Shown: positions 16,121-24,867 of the stretch, one piece after another
Position numbering within the stretch: the first letter of the stretch is position 1
Layout of the letters: the number at the start of each line of letters is the position of its first letter
Program-made: the position numbers and the translations under genes
Notes under the pieces: model-generated
Seen by the model: only the letters and a program-made list of their open reading frames with translations
What the model was told of the DNA's origin: nothing
Databases searched by the model: none
Source of the DNA: Actinomycetales bacterium
GTDB lineage: Bacteria > Actinomycetota > Actinomycetes > Actinomycetales > Microbacteriaceae
Length of the DNA stretch: 36,094 bases
Assembly: GCA_015655445.1 (NCBI GenBank)
Contig: JAATFA010000024.1
Span: 1 to 36,094 of the forward strand
Reading direction: 5' to 3'

Positions 16121-16215
16121 CGGGGACCGAAAACGAAGGAGAGCGGCCGCGACTCGAGCCGCGAAACCCGTTTCACGGCGCGTGGGATGCCGTTCTCCTT
16201 CGTTTTCGGTCCCCG
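16121..16215. repeat. Large concentric palindrome at the end of the ROK gene
   Basis: Outer arms are 22 perfect bases: 16121-16142 (containing GACCGAAAACGAAGGAGA) and its complement at 16194-16215. At the same centre sits an inner palindrome, GCCGCGAAAC-CC-GTTTCACGGC (16158-16179), with 9 of 10 arm positions matching. The right outer arm encodes the C-terminal tail of the ROK protein (GDRKRRR). It may be a terminator or attenuator, an operator, or a copy of a dispersed palindromic element. Confidence 0.8.
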
Positions 16216-17387
16216 GCGGGGGGCGCGGCGGCGGGATCCGCGAGCACGGGGTCGAACGCGAGCTCGGCCGCGCCGACGAGCAGGCGGTGAGCGCCGAGCT
16301 CGGCGCGCACGAGCCGCACGTCGTCGCGCGGGCCGCGCAGTGCGCGCGCCCGCACGAGGTCCTCGAGTCGCGTGCCCGAGGAGGTCGCGAGCGAGGCGAG
16401 GAAGCCCCCGAGCACGATGACGTCGGGGTTCACGACGTTGACGACGTTGCGCAGGGCGGAGGCGAGCACGTCCACCTGGAACGCCGCCTCCGCGCGCACG
16501 TCCGGGTCGCTCGAGGCGGCGAGGGCGCGGTCGAGCTCGTCCTCGTCCGCGTCGGCGAGGCCGAGCGCGTGCAGGAGCCGCTCGCGCCGCACGACCGTCT
16601 CGAGGCATCCGCGCGACCCGCAGTGGCACGCCTCCCCCGCCGGGTCCACGAGCGTGTGCCCGATCTCGCCCGCGAAGCCGGACGCGCCCGCGAGCGGCAC
16701 GCCGTCGAGGATGACGCCCCCACCGATGCCGCTCGAGCCTCCGTTGACGTAGACGACCGTGCCACGCCCCCGCGCGGCGCCGAAGACCGCCTCCGCGCGG
16801 CTCGCGAGGTGCGCGTCGTTCGCGGAGCGCACCTCGAGTCCCGTCGCCTCGGCGAGTCGCTCGCCGAAGCGCTCCCCCGACCACCCGAGGTGCGGCGCAT
16901 GGACGACGACGCCGTCCGCCTTGCGCACGAGGCCGGGGATCGCAGCCCCCACGCCGAGGACGCGTCCCCCGTGCCGCGCCCGCAGCGTCGCGAGCTCCTC
17001 GGCGCACATCGCGATCGCCTCCCCCGCTGTCGGCACCCCGGCGGTCGGACGCCGCACGCGCTCGACGACGCGCCCCGCGAAGTCGATCGCGCCGACCGTG
17101 ACGGCGTCGATCTCCGGGTTGACCGCGTAGGCGTAGACGTCGCTCGCGGCGCGCACGACGGGGCTCGGCCGCCCGACGCCCGCGGGCGCCTCCGGCTCCC
17201 CCTCGACGACGAGGCCGCGCTCGACGAGCTCGGCGACGAGACCGCCGACCGTCGAGCGGTTGAGTCCCGTGCGGCGCGTGAGGCTCGAGCGCGAGGCCGC
17301 CCCCTCGCGGTGCACGATCGTGAGCAGGGCCGCGAGGTTCCGCCGACGGAGGGAGTCGGCCGAGCCGCCCGCGGCGACCAGGCTCAT
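16173..17387 (-). CDS. ROK-family transcriptional regulator
   Basis: A 404-residue regulator with an N-terminal winged helix (residues 10-62: [35 protein letters not shown]) and a C-terminal ROK sugar-kinase-like domain: [35 protein letters not shown] (241-244) and the zinc motif [10 protein letters not shown] (254-263). ROK regulators sense sugars and repress transport and catabolic genes. Its ATG overlaps the GH1 stop (ATGA), so it is the last gene of the coupled operon and probably autoregulatory. The last about 13 residues come from a palindrome arm and look like a late addition to the normal end. Confidence 0.93.
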   Translation of the reverse strand: MSLVAAGGSADSLRRRNLAALLTIVHREGAASRSSLTRRTGLNRSTVGGLVAELVERGLVVEGEPEAPAGVGRPSPVVRAASDVYAYAVNPEIDAVTVGAIDFAGRVVERVRRPTAGVPTAGEAIAMCAEELATLRARHGGRVLGVGAAIPGLVRKADGVVVHAPHLGWSGERFGERLAEATGLEVRSANDAHLASRAEAVFGAARGRGTVVYVNGGSSGIGGGVILDGVPLAGASGFAGEIGHTLVDPAGEACHCGSRGCLETVVRRERLLHALGLADADEDELDRALAASSDPDVRAEAAFQVDVLASALRNVVNVVNPDVIVLGGFLASLATSSGTRLEDLVRARALRGPRDDVRLVRAELGAHRLLVGAAELAFDPVLADPAAAPPAGDRKRRRTASHAP

Positions 17388-18805
17388 TCCGGGATGCGTC
17401 GCGTCGTCGCGAGCTCGTGCACCCACTGGCCGCTGTCCTTCACGAGCCGCTCCTGCGTCTCGTAGTCGACGCGCACGATGCCGAACCGCTTGGAGTATCC
17501 GTACGCCCACTCGAAGTTGTCCATGAGCGACCACACGTAATAGCCGCGCAGGTCGACGCCGCGCGCGATCGCGCGGTGCGCGGCCGTGAGGTGACGGCGC
17601 AGGTAGTCGATGCGGCTCGCGTCGTGCACGCGACCGTCGACGACGCGGTCGGGGAACGCGGCGCCGTTCTCGGTCACCATGAGCGGCAGCTCCGGGTAGC
17701 GCTGCGAGAGCGAGACGAGGAGCTCCTCGAGGCCGTCCGGGGCGATGTTCCAGCCCATGTCGGTGTAGGGGCCCGGCTGGGGCAGGAACTCGACGTCCTC
17801 GCTCCCGGGCCACGGCGAGCCCGCCGACGGGTTGTGGCCGTCCGCCGCCTGGCGCGACGAGCTCCCGTCCCACAGCAGCACGAGGTTCGTGAAGTAGTAG
17901 TTGACGCCGAGCACGTCGATGGGCTGGCGGATGAGGTCGAGGTCGCCGGGGCGCACGAACGACCAGTCCGTGACCGCGGCCGTGTCGTCGAGCACGTCCT
18001 GCGGGTACGCGCCCTCGAGCATGGGGCCGAGGAAGACGCGGTTGGCGATCCCGTCGATCTTGCGCACGGCCTCGGGCCCCGTGTCCCCCTCCCCGCGCAC
18101 GACCTGCAGGTTGAGCGTCACGGAGTACGCGGGGGTGTTCGAGACGACCTCCCGCAGGGCGGAGAGGGCGAGCCCGTGCGCGAGGTTGAGGTGGTGCACG
18201 GCCGTGAGGGCCGCCGCGCCGTCCCGCACGCCCGGGGCGTGCACGCCCGACCCGTAGCCGAGGTAGGCGGAGCACCAGGGCTCGTTGAGCGTCGTCCAGG
18301 TCGCGACGCGGTCGCCGAGCGCCTCGCCCACGATCGCCGCGTACTCGGCGAACCGCAGCGCCGTGTCGCGATTGCGCCATCCGCCCCCGTCCTCGAGGGC
18401 CTGGGGCAGGTCCCAGTGGTAGAGGGTCGCGGTCGGGGAGATGCCGCGCGCGAGCAGCCCGTCGACGAGGCGCGAATAGAAGTCGAGGCCCGCGCGGTTC
18501 GGCGCGCCACGCCCCTCCGCCTGGATGCGCGGCCACGCGATCGAGAACCGGTACGCGTGCAGGCCGAGATCGGCCATGAGGTCGAGGTCCGACTCCCAGC
18601 GATGGTAGTGGTCGTCCGCGACGTCGCCCGTGTCGCCGTTGAGCGTCGCACCGGGGGTGTGGCTGAAGGTGTCCCAGATCGACGGGCCGCGGCCGTCCTC
18701 GCGCACGGCGCCCTCGATCTGGTACGACGCGGTCGCCGATCCGATCACGAACGCGGGCGGGAACTCGAGCCCGGCGCCGCGATAGTCGTCGTTGTCCTGG
18801 GTCAC
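17384..18805 (-). CDS. GH1 beta-glucosidase (cytoplasmic)
   Basis: A 473-residue family-1 glycoside hydrolase, releasing non-reducing beta-linked glucose (or galactose/fucose) by a retaining mechanism. Present: the N-terminal signature [15 protein letters not shown], acid/base Glu175 in TLNEPW, VNYY near 302, nucleophile Glu379 in VTENG and the aglycone-site WSLMDNFEW. There is no signal peptide, so it acts on imported sugar. I prefer GTG 18805, which has GGAAGG about 10 bases upstream; GTG 18826 would add 7 residues. It lies 51 bases after the dehydratase gene and overlaps the ROK gene by 4. Confidence 0.96.
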   Translation of the reverse strand: MTQDNDDYRGAGLEFPPAFVIGSATASYQIEGAVREDGRGPSIWDTFSHTPGATLNGDTGDVADDHYHRWESDLDLMADLGLHAYRFSIAWPRIQAEGRGAPNRAGLDFYSRLVDGLLARGISPTATLYHWDLPQALEDGGGWRNRDTALRFAEYAAIVGEALGDRVATWTTLNEPWCSAYLGYGSGVHAPGVRDGAAALTAVHHLNLAHGLALSALREVVSNTPAYSVTLNLQVVRGEGDTGPEAVRKIDGIANRVFLGPMLEGAYPQDVLDDTAAVTDWSFVRPGDLDLIRQPIDVLGVNYYFTNLVLLWDGSSSRQAADGHNPSAGSPWPGSEDVEFLPQPGPYTDMGWNIAPDGLEELLVSLSQRYPELPLMVTENGAAFPDRVVDGRVHDASRIDYLRRHLTAAHRAIARGVDLRGYYVWSLMDNFEWAYGYSKRFGIVRVDYETQERLVKDSGQWVHELATTRRIPE

Positions 18806-18856
18806 TGCTGGATCACCTTCCGACACGGCCGCCCCGCTGCGGCCCTCGCGTCCAGG

Positions 18857-19948
18857 CTATCGTCCGGCCACGACGATCTCCGCCTCGCGCTCGAACGTCG
18901 GGAGCAGCTCGACGCCCCACCCCGGCCGCGTCGGCACGGCGACGGCGCCGTCGACGACCTCGAGGAGGGGCGTGTAGACGTCGCGCGTCCACGCCGTCTG
19001 CTCGATGCTCCACTCCTGTCGCTGCGTGCACGCGGGCATCGCCGCCGCGAGGTGCAGCGTGAAGACCTGCAGGAGCGAGTCGTTCGCGCAGTGCGGCGTG
19101 CATGGGATGCCCGCGGCCTCCGCGAGCACGGCGACCTTGCGAGCGCGGGAGACGCCGCCGAGATAGCCGATGTCGGGCTGGACGATGTCGACCGCGTCCA
19201 TCGCGATCATGCGCGCGAAGTGCCGGAGCACGGTGTCCTGCTCGCCTCCCGAGACCGGGATGTCGAGCGCGGCCGCGACACGTGCCGTGCCCTCGACGTC
19301 CTCGAACGGGCACGGCTCCTCGAAGTGGAAGTAGCCGTGGTGCTCGAGCATCCGCCCGACCTGCACCGCCCGTCCGGGACTGAAGCCGCCGTTGGCGTCC
19401 GCGCTCAGCGCGACCTCGTCGCCGACGAGCTCGCGCACGACGCGCACGATGCGCTCCGTGCGCCCGGGCGCGGCGTCGTGATCGCGTCCCATCGACGCAC
19501 CGACGCGGATCTTCGCCCCGGTGAAGCCGCGCGTGCGCACGTGCTCGAGGATGCGCTCCGCCTCCTCCTCGGGAGCGATGTCGCGCCGCATGCTCGAGGC
19601 GTACACGGGCACCGACGTGCGCAGGGCGCCGCCGAGGAGCTTGGCGACGGGAACGCCCGCCGCCTTGCCGAGCACGTCCCAGATCGCGGTCTCGACGCCG
19701 CCCACCGCGCGCAGCACGAAGCTCCCCGGGAACTTGTACTCGGCGCGCAAGAGCTCGTCGACGAGCGCCTCCACGTCCCACGGGTCGGTGCCGAGGAAGA
19801 ACGGCGCGACCATCTCGTGCAGCACGTGCAGGCTCAGCTGGGTGCGGTAGGGCGCCGTCTGGCCGATGCCGACGATCCCGTCGTCGGTGCACACGCGCAC
19901 GACCCCGATGTCGCCGCGCTGCAGCGTCTCGATACGGTCGATGATCAT
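18857..19948 (-). CDS. Enolase-superfamily acid-sugar dehydratase (mandelate racemase group)
   Basis: A 363-residue enzyme of the enolase superfamily, mandelate racemase subgroup. Metal ligands Asp184 (SADANGG), Glu210 (FEEP) and Glu236 (SGGEQD), the base Lys146 in KIR, and the general-acid dyad Asp259 (QPDIG) and His286 (TPHCAND), 27 residues apart as in mandelate racemase. Most members in sugar loci dehydrate aldonic acids (gluconate, galactonate, fuconate and others) to 2-keto-3-deoxy acids. Its ATG overlaps the GH5 stop and GH1 follows 51 bases later, so it belongs to the transport operon, implying that an oxidised sugar is released or formed from the imported substrate. No KDPG-type aldolase or kinase is in the window. 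Confidence 0.9.
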   Translation of the reverse strand: MIIDRIETLQRGDIGVVRVCTDDGIVGIGQTAPYRTQLSLHVLHEMVAPFFLGTDPWDVEALVDELLRAEYKFPGSFVLRAVGGVETAIWDVLGKAAGVPVAKLLGGALRTSVPVYASSMRRDIAPEEEAERILEHVRTRGFTGAKIRVGASMGRDHDAAPGRTERIVRVVRELVGDEVALSADANGGFSPGRAVQVGRMLEHHGYFHFEEPCPFEDVEGTARVAAALDIPVSGGEQDTVLRHFARMIAMDAVDIVQPDIGYLGGVSRARKVAVLAEAAGIPCTPHCANDSLLQVFTLHLAAAMPACTQRQEWSIEQTAWTRDVYTPLLEVVDGAVAVPTRPGWGVELLPTFEREAEIVVAGR

Positions 19949-21408
19949 CCGGTCGCCTCCTTCGCGGGCGGGCCCTGCCGGGGGGCGGGCCCTGTCGAGA
20001 ACTCTCGAACGATCGCGGCCAACGGCGTGCGCTCATCGCACTCGGCAAAGCGGAAGGCGGCCGCGAGCTCTCGCGCGCGCTGCGGGGACACCCCAGCGAA
20101 GAGACGCGCGAAGTCCTCGACCATGGGCTCGGCGAGGAGGATATGGCGCACGAGCGTGGCGATCCACTGCCGTTGGCCGAAGGGCGCCGGGTCGAACCCG
20201 GGATACTCGCGCGCGACGAGCTCCTCGATCGGTCCGAGCACGTCGCGCACCCCCTCGTCGGTCGTGCCCCACGCGTCGACCCCGAGCCTCGCCTTCTTCT
20301 CGAGGATGGGAGCGATGAGCCGGAGGTAGGGCGAGTCCCGCCGAGCCGTCACGACCCCCTGCAGACCGATGTCCTTGTACGTCCACAGGCTCCACCCGGC
20401 CCCGTGCTCGGCGTAGATCTCGAGCTGGTCGAGCAGCACGCGGTAGCGGTGCACGTCGCGCTCGGGGTCGCCGCTGTAGACGGGCCCGAACTCGCCCACC
20501 CAGATGGGCGTCCCCGTCTGCCGCATGTACGCGGAGCGCTCGAGGAAGCGGGAGAGCAGGAACGCGCGGTCCACGTACTGCCCTCGGGAGTACCCGGGGT
20601 ACTCGCCGCTGTCCGCGAAGCCCGCGAGCGCGTAGTCGTGCAGCGTGTAGACGGTGTTCGGGAGCGGCTCGCCGAACGCCGCGAACTGCGTGCCGTGGCG
20701 ATTGCCGTCGAGGAAGAGGATGTGGTCGGGGTCGATCGCGCGGATCGTCTCGTGCGCGCGCTCGTAGAACGGACCGATGACGCGGTTCGTCGCATCCCCC
20801 GGCTCGTTGAGCACGTTGTAGCCCGCGACCCACGGGTTGTCGCGGTAGCGCGCGGCGAGAGCCTGCCACAACGCGATCGCGCGGTCCTGAAACTCGCGGT
20901 AGGTCCAGAAGAGCGCCACATGGGTGGGGTTGTCGCTGTGCCAGCGCTGGTTGTGGAAGCCGGGCGCCGCGTGCAGGTCGAGCACCGTATAGAGGCCGTG
21001 GGCAGCGCACGCCTCGATCGCCCGGTCGAGCCGGCGGAACCCGTCTTCGAGCAGCACGCCCGGGTTGTCGTCGCTCTCGAAGTGCCGGTAGTGGAAGGCG
21101 ATCCGCACGCAGTTCACGCCGAGCGACGCGATGTACGCCGCATCCTCGTCGGCGAAGAAGTCGTCGAGGAACGCGTCGAAGAACGCGTCGTACGCCTCGC
21201 GGCCCATCGCCTCGAGCATCGCCCGCCGCTGGAGCCCCTCGGTCGCCGGGTAGCCCGTGATGAAGTTCTCCATGTTCATCCAGCCGCCGAGGCCGAAGCC
21301 CGTGAGGCGCACGGCGCGGCCCTGCGCGTCCACGATCCTCGCGCCCTCCACGCGCAGGGGCGCCCGGGTCTCGGCCCGCTCGGTCGTCTCGCCCGATGCC
21401 GCGCTCAC
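19945..21408 (-). CDS. GH5 glycosidase, cytoplasmic (cellulase/glucosidase superfamily)
   Basis: A 487-residue family-5 enzyme. Acid/base Glu202 in NVLNEPGD and nucleophile Glu306 in WVGEFGP, the His in VYTLHDYA and the Arg of VNCVRIAFHYRH complete the clan-A active site. The N-terminus (PLRVEGARIVDAQGRAVRLTGFGLGGWMNMENF) is normal for exo-type or glycoside-specific GH5 enzymes. A helical extension of about 120 residues after the barrel has no recognised domain. No signal peptide is present, so it would hydrolyse transported glycosides, not polymers. The GTG start overlaps the permease stop (GTGA) and its stop overlaps the dehydratase start (ATGA). Substrate unknown. Confidence 0.9.
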   Translation of the reverse strand: MSAASGETTERAETRAPLRVEGARIVDAQGRAVRLTGFGLGGWMNMENFITGYPATEGLQRRAMLEAMGREAYDAFFDAFLDDFFADEDAAYIASLGVNCVRIAFHYRHFESDDNPGVLLEDGFRRLDRAIEACAAHGLYTVLDLHAAPGFHNQRWHSDNPTHVALFWTYREFQDRAIALWQALAARYRDNPWVAGYNVLNEPGDATNRVIGPFYERAHETIRAIDPDHILFLDGNRHGTQFAAFGEPLPNTVYTLHDYALAGFADSGEYPGYSRGQYVDRAFLLSRFLERSAYMRQTGTPIWVGEFGPVYSGDPERDVHRYRVLLDQLEIYAEHGAGWSLWTYKDIGLQGVVTARRDSPYLRLIAPILEKKARLGVDAWGTTDEGVRDVLGPIEELVAREYPGFDPAPFGQRQWIATLVRHILLAEPMVEDFARLFAGVSPQRARELAAAFRFAECDERTPLAAIVREFSTGPAPRQGPPAKEATG

Positions 21409-22289
21409 TTGCTGAACCCCGCGGTGAGGCCGCTCACGAGGTAGCGGCGGCCGAACACGTACGCCACGAAGATGGGCAGCGTCGAGAGCACGACGGCCGC
21501 GAGCACGCCGGGCACGTTGACGTTGTACTCGCCCTGGAACGTCCACAGCGCCATCGGGAGCACGCGCTTGTCGGGGCTCTGCGTGAGGATGAGCGGGAAG
21601 AGGAACCCGTTCCACACGTGGAGTCCGTCGTAGATCGCGACCGTCACGATCGCGGGTCGCGCGAGCGGCAGGGCGAGGCTCACGAGCATCCGCAGGTCGC
21701 CGGCGCCGTCGACGCGCATGGACTCGAACAGCTCCTTGGGGATGTCCCGCAGGAAGTTGGCGAGGATGAGCACGGTGATCGGGATCGCGAACCCGATCGA
21801 GGGCAGCACGAGCCCGGCGAGGCTGTCGTACAGGTGCACGCGCGTGATGAACCAGTAGAGGGGGATGATCGTCGCGTGCGTGGGCACGGCGAGTCCGAGC
21901 AGGAACAGCGAGAAGCTCGACCGCACGAACCGGCCGCGCGTGCGCACGATCGCGTATGCGGCACCGAGCGCGAATGCGACCGTCACGACGACCGACGCGA
22001 CGGTCACGATCACGCTGTTGACCAGGTACAGGCCGAAGTCGTTCTGCACGACGAGGGCGTAGTTGGCGAGCGTCGGCGACAGCGGCGGGAACAGCGGGTT
22101 GGTCGAGAAGAACCCGGCCTGGCTGCGCAGGCTCGTGATCACGATGTAGTAGATCGGCACGATGATGATCGCGAGCCAGACGAAGCCCCCGATCGCCCCG
22201 AGCCAGTTCGGTCTCGTGCGCGCGGTCGAACGCGAGCGGGATGTCGCCCGGGCCCGCACGGGCGAGCCCGTCGTCGCGGATGCGGTCAT
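21405..22289 (-). CDS. Carbohydrate ABC transporter permease (MalG-type)
   Basis: A 294-residue inner-membrane permease with six hydrophobic spans. The EAA-loop ESMRVDGAGDLRMLVSLALP, which docks to the ATPase, is intact; the C-terminus ends GLTAGFSK, usual for MalG/CUT1 partners. Its ATG shares the A of the preceding TGA (TGATG), so it is translationally coupled. Together with the next permease it forms the channel for the binding protein at 23206. No ATPase gene is in the cluster. Confidence 0.96.
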   Translation of the reverse strand: MTASATTGSPVRARATSRSRSTARTRPNWLGAIGGFVWLAIIIVPIYYIVITSLRSQAGFFSTNPLFPPLSPTLANYALVVQNDFGLYLVNSVIVTVASVVVTVAFALGAAYAIVRTRGRFVRSSFSLFLLGLAVPTHATIIPLYWFITRVHLYDSLAGLVLPSIGFAIPITVLILANFLRDIPKELFESMRVDGAGDLRMLVSLALPLARPAIVTVAIYDGLHVWNGFLFPLILTQSPDKRVLPMALWTFQGEYNVNVPGVLAAVVLSTLPIFVAYVFGRRYLVSGLTAGFSK

Positions 22290-23209
22290 CACACGCCCTC
22301 CTGGTCGCTCTGCATCCGGGCGAACCCGGTGAACTTGGTGAGGACGAACGCGAGGGCGAGCCCGACGACGACGAGGATGACCGCGAGAACGCTCGCCGGG
22401 CCCATCTGGTTGGCGGTGAAGCCCGTGAGGTACATATCGAGCGGGAGCAGCCGCGTCGCGTACCCCGGTCCGCCTCCCGTGAGGACGAAGACGGCGTCGA
22501 AGTACGTGAGGGATCCGGTGACCATGAGCGTCCCCGACGTGACGATCGTGTTCCGCAGCTGCGGAAGCGTGACGTAGAAGAACTGCTGCACGCGTCCCGC
22601 TCCGTCGATCGTCGCGGCCTCGTACAGGGAGGAGGGGATCTGTCGCACGCCGGCCTGGTACAGGAGGGTGTGGAAGGGCACGAACTGCCACGCGATCACG
22701 AAGATCACGACGTACAGCACGAGGTCGGGATTGCCGAGCCAGTCCTGCTTGAGGAACGGCAGTCCGAGCGCCGCCGCAACACCGAAGTTGGGGTCCAGGA
22801 TCGCCTTGAACGCGATCGCGACCGCCGCCGACGAGAGCAGCAGGGGCACGAAGTAGAGCACGGCGAGCACCTCGCGATATCGCTGGCGCCCCGCGGTGAA
22901 GACCCCCAGCAAGAGGCTTATCGGGGTCTGCACGACGACCGAGACGAGCATGATCTTGCCCGTCAGGACGAAGGCGTTCCAGGTGACCGGGTCGGACAGG
23001 ACCGAGGTCCAGTTCCCCAGTCCCGCCCACGTGATCTGGCTCAGCCCGTCCCACTGGGCGAAGCTCAGGACGACCGCGCCCCCGAGCGGCAGGATCGCGA
23101 ACACGACGTACATGACGAGCGCGGGCACCGCGAGGAGCGGCGCGAGCGCGGGGCGGGGGCGCCGCAGCGGCGCCCCCGATCTCGATGCCGGAATGGTCGT
23201 CATGGTCAC
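22289..23209 (-). CDS. Carbohydrate ABC transporter permease (MalF-type)
   Basis: A 306-residue permease with six membrane spans: the first at PLLAVPALVMYVVFAILPL, and the EAA loop EAATIDGAGRVQQFFYVTLP. Size and position upstream of the MalG partner are typical of CUT1 systems. The start GTG at 23209 overlaps the stop of the binding-protein gene (GTGA); the ATG at 23203 is an equally possible start. The N-terminal 25 residues are Pro/Arg rich and cytoplasmic. Confidence 0.95.
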   Translation of the reverse strand: MTMTTIPASRSGAPLRRPRPALAPLLAVPALVMYVVFAILPLGGAVVLSFAQWDGLSQITWAGLGNWTSVLSDPVTWNAFVLTGKIMLVSVVVQTPISLLLGVFTAGRQRYREVLAVLYFVPLLLSSAAVAIAFKAILDPNFGVAAALGLPFLKQDWLGNPDLVLYVVIFVIAWQFVPFHTLLYQAGVRQIPSSLYEAATIDGAGRVQQFFYVTLPQLRNTIVTSGTLMVTGSLTYFDAVFVLTGGGPGYATRLLPLDMYLTGFTANQMGPASVLAVILVVVGLALAFVLTKFTGFARMQSDQEGV

Positions 23210-24540
23210 TCGAGCGTCTTGTTCATCGCGTCGGAGAACTGCTGCGGGGTGATCTGCTTGAGGAACACCTGCTGCAGGCTCGTCAGCAGCACGTCCGCCT
23301 GCTCCGGGCTCAGCGCCTGGTCCCACGAGAGCTGGAAGCTCGGCGCCTTCGACGCGAGCGAGTAGATCTTGCCGTAGTACTCGGGGTCGCTCGTCGCCTC
23401 GAGCTTGTCCTGGATTCCCTGCACGGGCGGCACGTTCGCGCTCTTGAGCAGGTCGGAGACGTAACTGCTGTCGAGCAGATCCTCCTTGATGTACTCCTCC
23501 GCGGTCTTCTTCTCACCGGGCGTGGCCTTCGAGGAGACGGACCAGTAGTTGCTGGGGTTGCCGACGACGTCGAGCGGATCGCCCTTGCCCCCCTTGACCG
23601 TGGGGAAGTCCAGGTAGCCGAGCTTGTGCGCGGCCAGGAAGTCGGGCGCGCCGCTCTGGACCGCCTGGTAGGCGCTCGGCAGCGCGAGCGTCATGGCGGC
23701 CTTGCCCGTGTACAGGAGGGCGATGTCGGCGCTGCTGTCGGTGGAGATCGAGCCGAAGCCGTCGACGAACCCGCCGGCGCTCACGAGCTGCTGGATCATC
23801 GTGTTGGCCTTGACGATCGCGGGGTCGCTCCATGCGTTCTTCTCGCCCGCGAGGACGCGCTGCATGACCTGCGGGCCGCCGAGCCGGTCGACGAGGTACT
23901 CCTCCCACATGAGGAGCGGCCACTTCGACGCGCCCGCGACGGTGAGGGGGGCGATCCCTTTCGCGCGGAACTTGGGCACGAGCGCCAGCAGGTCGTCCCA
24001 CGTCCTCGGCGGCTTGACGCCCACCTGGTCGAAGAGGTCCTTGTTGTAGTAGATCATGACGGGCTTGAGGCCGTTGTTCGGCACCGCATACGTCTTGCCG
24101 TCGACCTGGCCCACGGCCGCGATCGAGGGCAGGAACCGGTCCTTGAGGGCCGGGTCGGCGGCGAGGTCGCTCAGATCCTCCACCGCGCCCGCGTCGACGT
24201 AGGACTTGAGCGTGCCGCCGCCCCAGCCGTAGATGAGCGTGGGCGCCTGGCCGGCGCCGACGGCCGTGCGGATCTTCTGCTTGTACGGGTCGTTGGCGAA
24301 GGACTGCACCGTGAACGGCGTCGACGGGTGTGCCTTGTTCCACCGGTCGAAGGAGTTGTCGAAGACGAACTCCGTCGCACCGCTGATCACCCACACGGTC
24401 GCGTTCGTGCCCTTGACGGATCCGTCCGAGGCGGCCGGGCCGGCCGCGCTCGGTCCGGCCGTCCCGCAGCCCGTGAGGGCCACAAGGGCGGCGAGGGCAG
24501 TGATGGCGAGCGCTGAGGCTCGCAAGCGTCGCACGGACAT
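23206..24540 (-). CDS. Sugar ABC transporter substrate-binding lipoprotein
   Basis: A 444-residue extracellular binding protein of the CUT1 type. It has a signal peptide with lipobox LTGC (Cys25) and a two-lobed fold; conserved parts include GGGTLKSYVDAG, VDGKTYAVPNNGLKPVMIYYNKDLFDQ and the ligand-lobe PVQGIQDKLEA. It delivers oligosaccharide to the two coupled permeases and is the first gene of the operon. ATG at 24540 with AAAGG about 8 bases upstream. The ligand is not identifiable, but the operon's GH5 and GH1 suggest beta-linked glucose-containing or related oligosaccharides. Confidence 0.95.
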   Translation of the reverse strand: MSVRRLRASALAITALAALVALTGCGTAGPSAAGPAASDGSVKGTNATVWVISGATEFVFDNSFDRWNKAHPSTPFTVQSFANDPYKQKIRTAVGAGQAPTLIYGWGGGTLKSYVDAGAVEDLSDLAADPALKDRFLPSIAAVGQVDGKTYAVPNNGLKPVMIYYNKDLFDQVGVKPPRTWDDLLALVPKFRAKGIAPLTVAGASKWPLLMWEEYLVDRLGGPQVMQRVLAGEKNAWSDPAIVKANTMIQQLVSAGGFVDGFGSISTDSSADIALLYTGKAAMTLALPSAYQAVQSGAPDFLAAHKLGYLDFPTVKGGKGDPLDVVGNPSNYWSVSSKATPGEKKTAEEYIKEDLLDSSYVSDLLKSANVPPVQGIQDKLEATSDPEYYGKIYSLASKAPSFQLSWDQALSPEQADVLLTSLQQVFLKQITPQQFSDAMNKTLE

Positions 24541-24645
24541 TGTGCGCCTTTCTTGTCGGTCGCGAAGGGATCGACGGTGCACGGCGGTGCCGACGGACCC
24601 GTCGGCGCCGCTCCTCTGTGAGCGCGTGCGCACCATCCGCCTGCG

Positions 24646-24674
24646 ACGGTACGTTTCGTTGGGGATCCGCTCAA
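24646..24674 (-). promoter_or_regulatory. Promoter of the transport operon (TTGAGC-17-TACCGT)
   Basis: On the minus strand TTGAGC (24674-24669) and TACCGT (24651-24646) are 17 bases apart, about 100 bases before the binding-protein start. The spacer contains AACGAAACGT, a half-site resembling those at other sugar promoters here. Apart from this and the operator, 24541-24867 (327 bases) shows no gene. Confidence 0.6.
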
Positions 24675-24679
24675 CGTTC

Positions 24680-24696
24680 GTTCCGAGAAGCGGAAC
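24680..24696. promoter_or_regulatory. Operator-like inverted repeat GTTCCG-5-CGGAAC
   Basis: A perfect 6-base palindrome with a 5-base centre, just upstream of the -35 box of the transport operon. The half-site resembles IclR-type or other wHTH operators. A site upstream of -35 would suit an activator as well as a repressor. Confidence 0.5.
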
Positions 24697-24867
24697 TTGC
24701 CTCCCCACCTGGGGAAAAGTTGCGCCGACACGTGCGCCGGGAGGCACCGAACGCGGCGGCGCGTGGCGTCCCCGCGCCTCCCACACAGTCGCGCGAACGC
24801 GCCCGACGCCTCCCACCGGGGCGACGCGCGACGACCCGGCGCTGCGGCCGGGGCGGGGCGAGGACGC

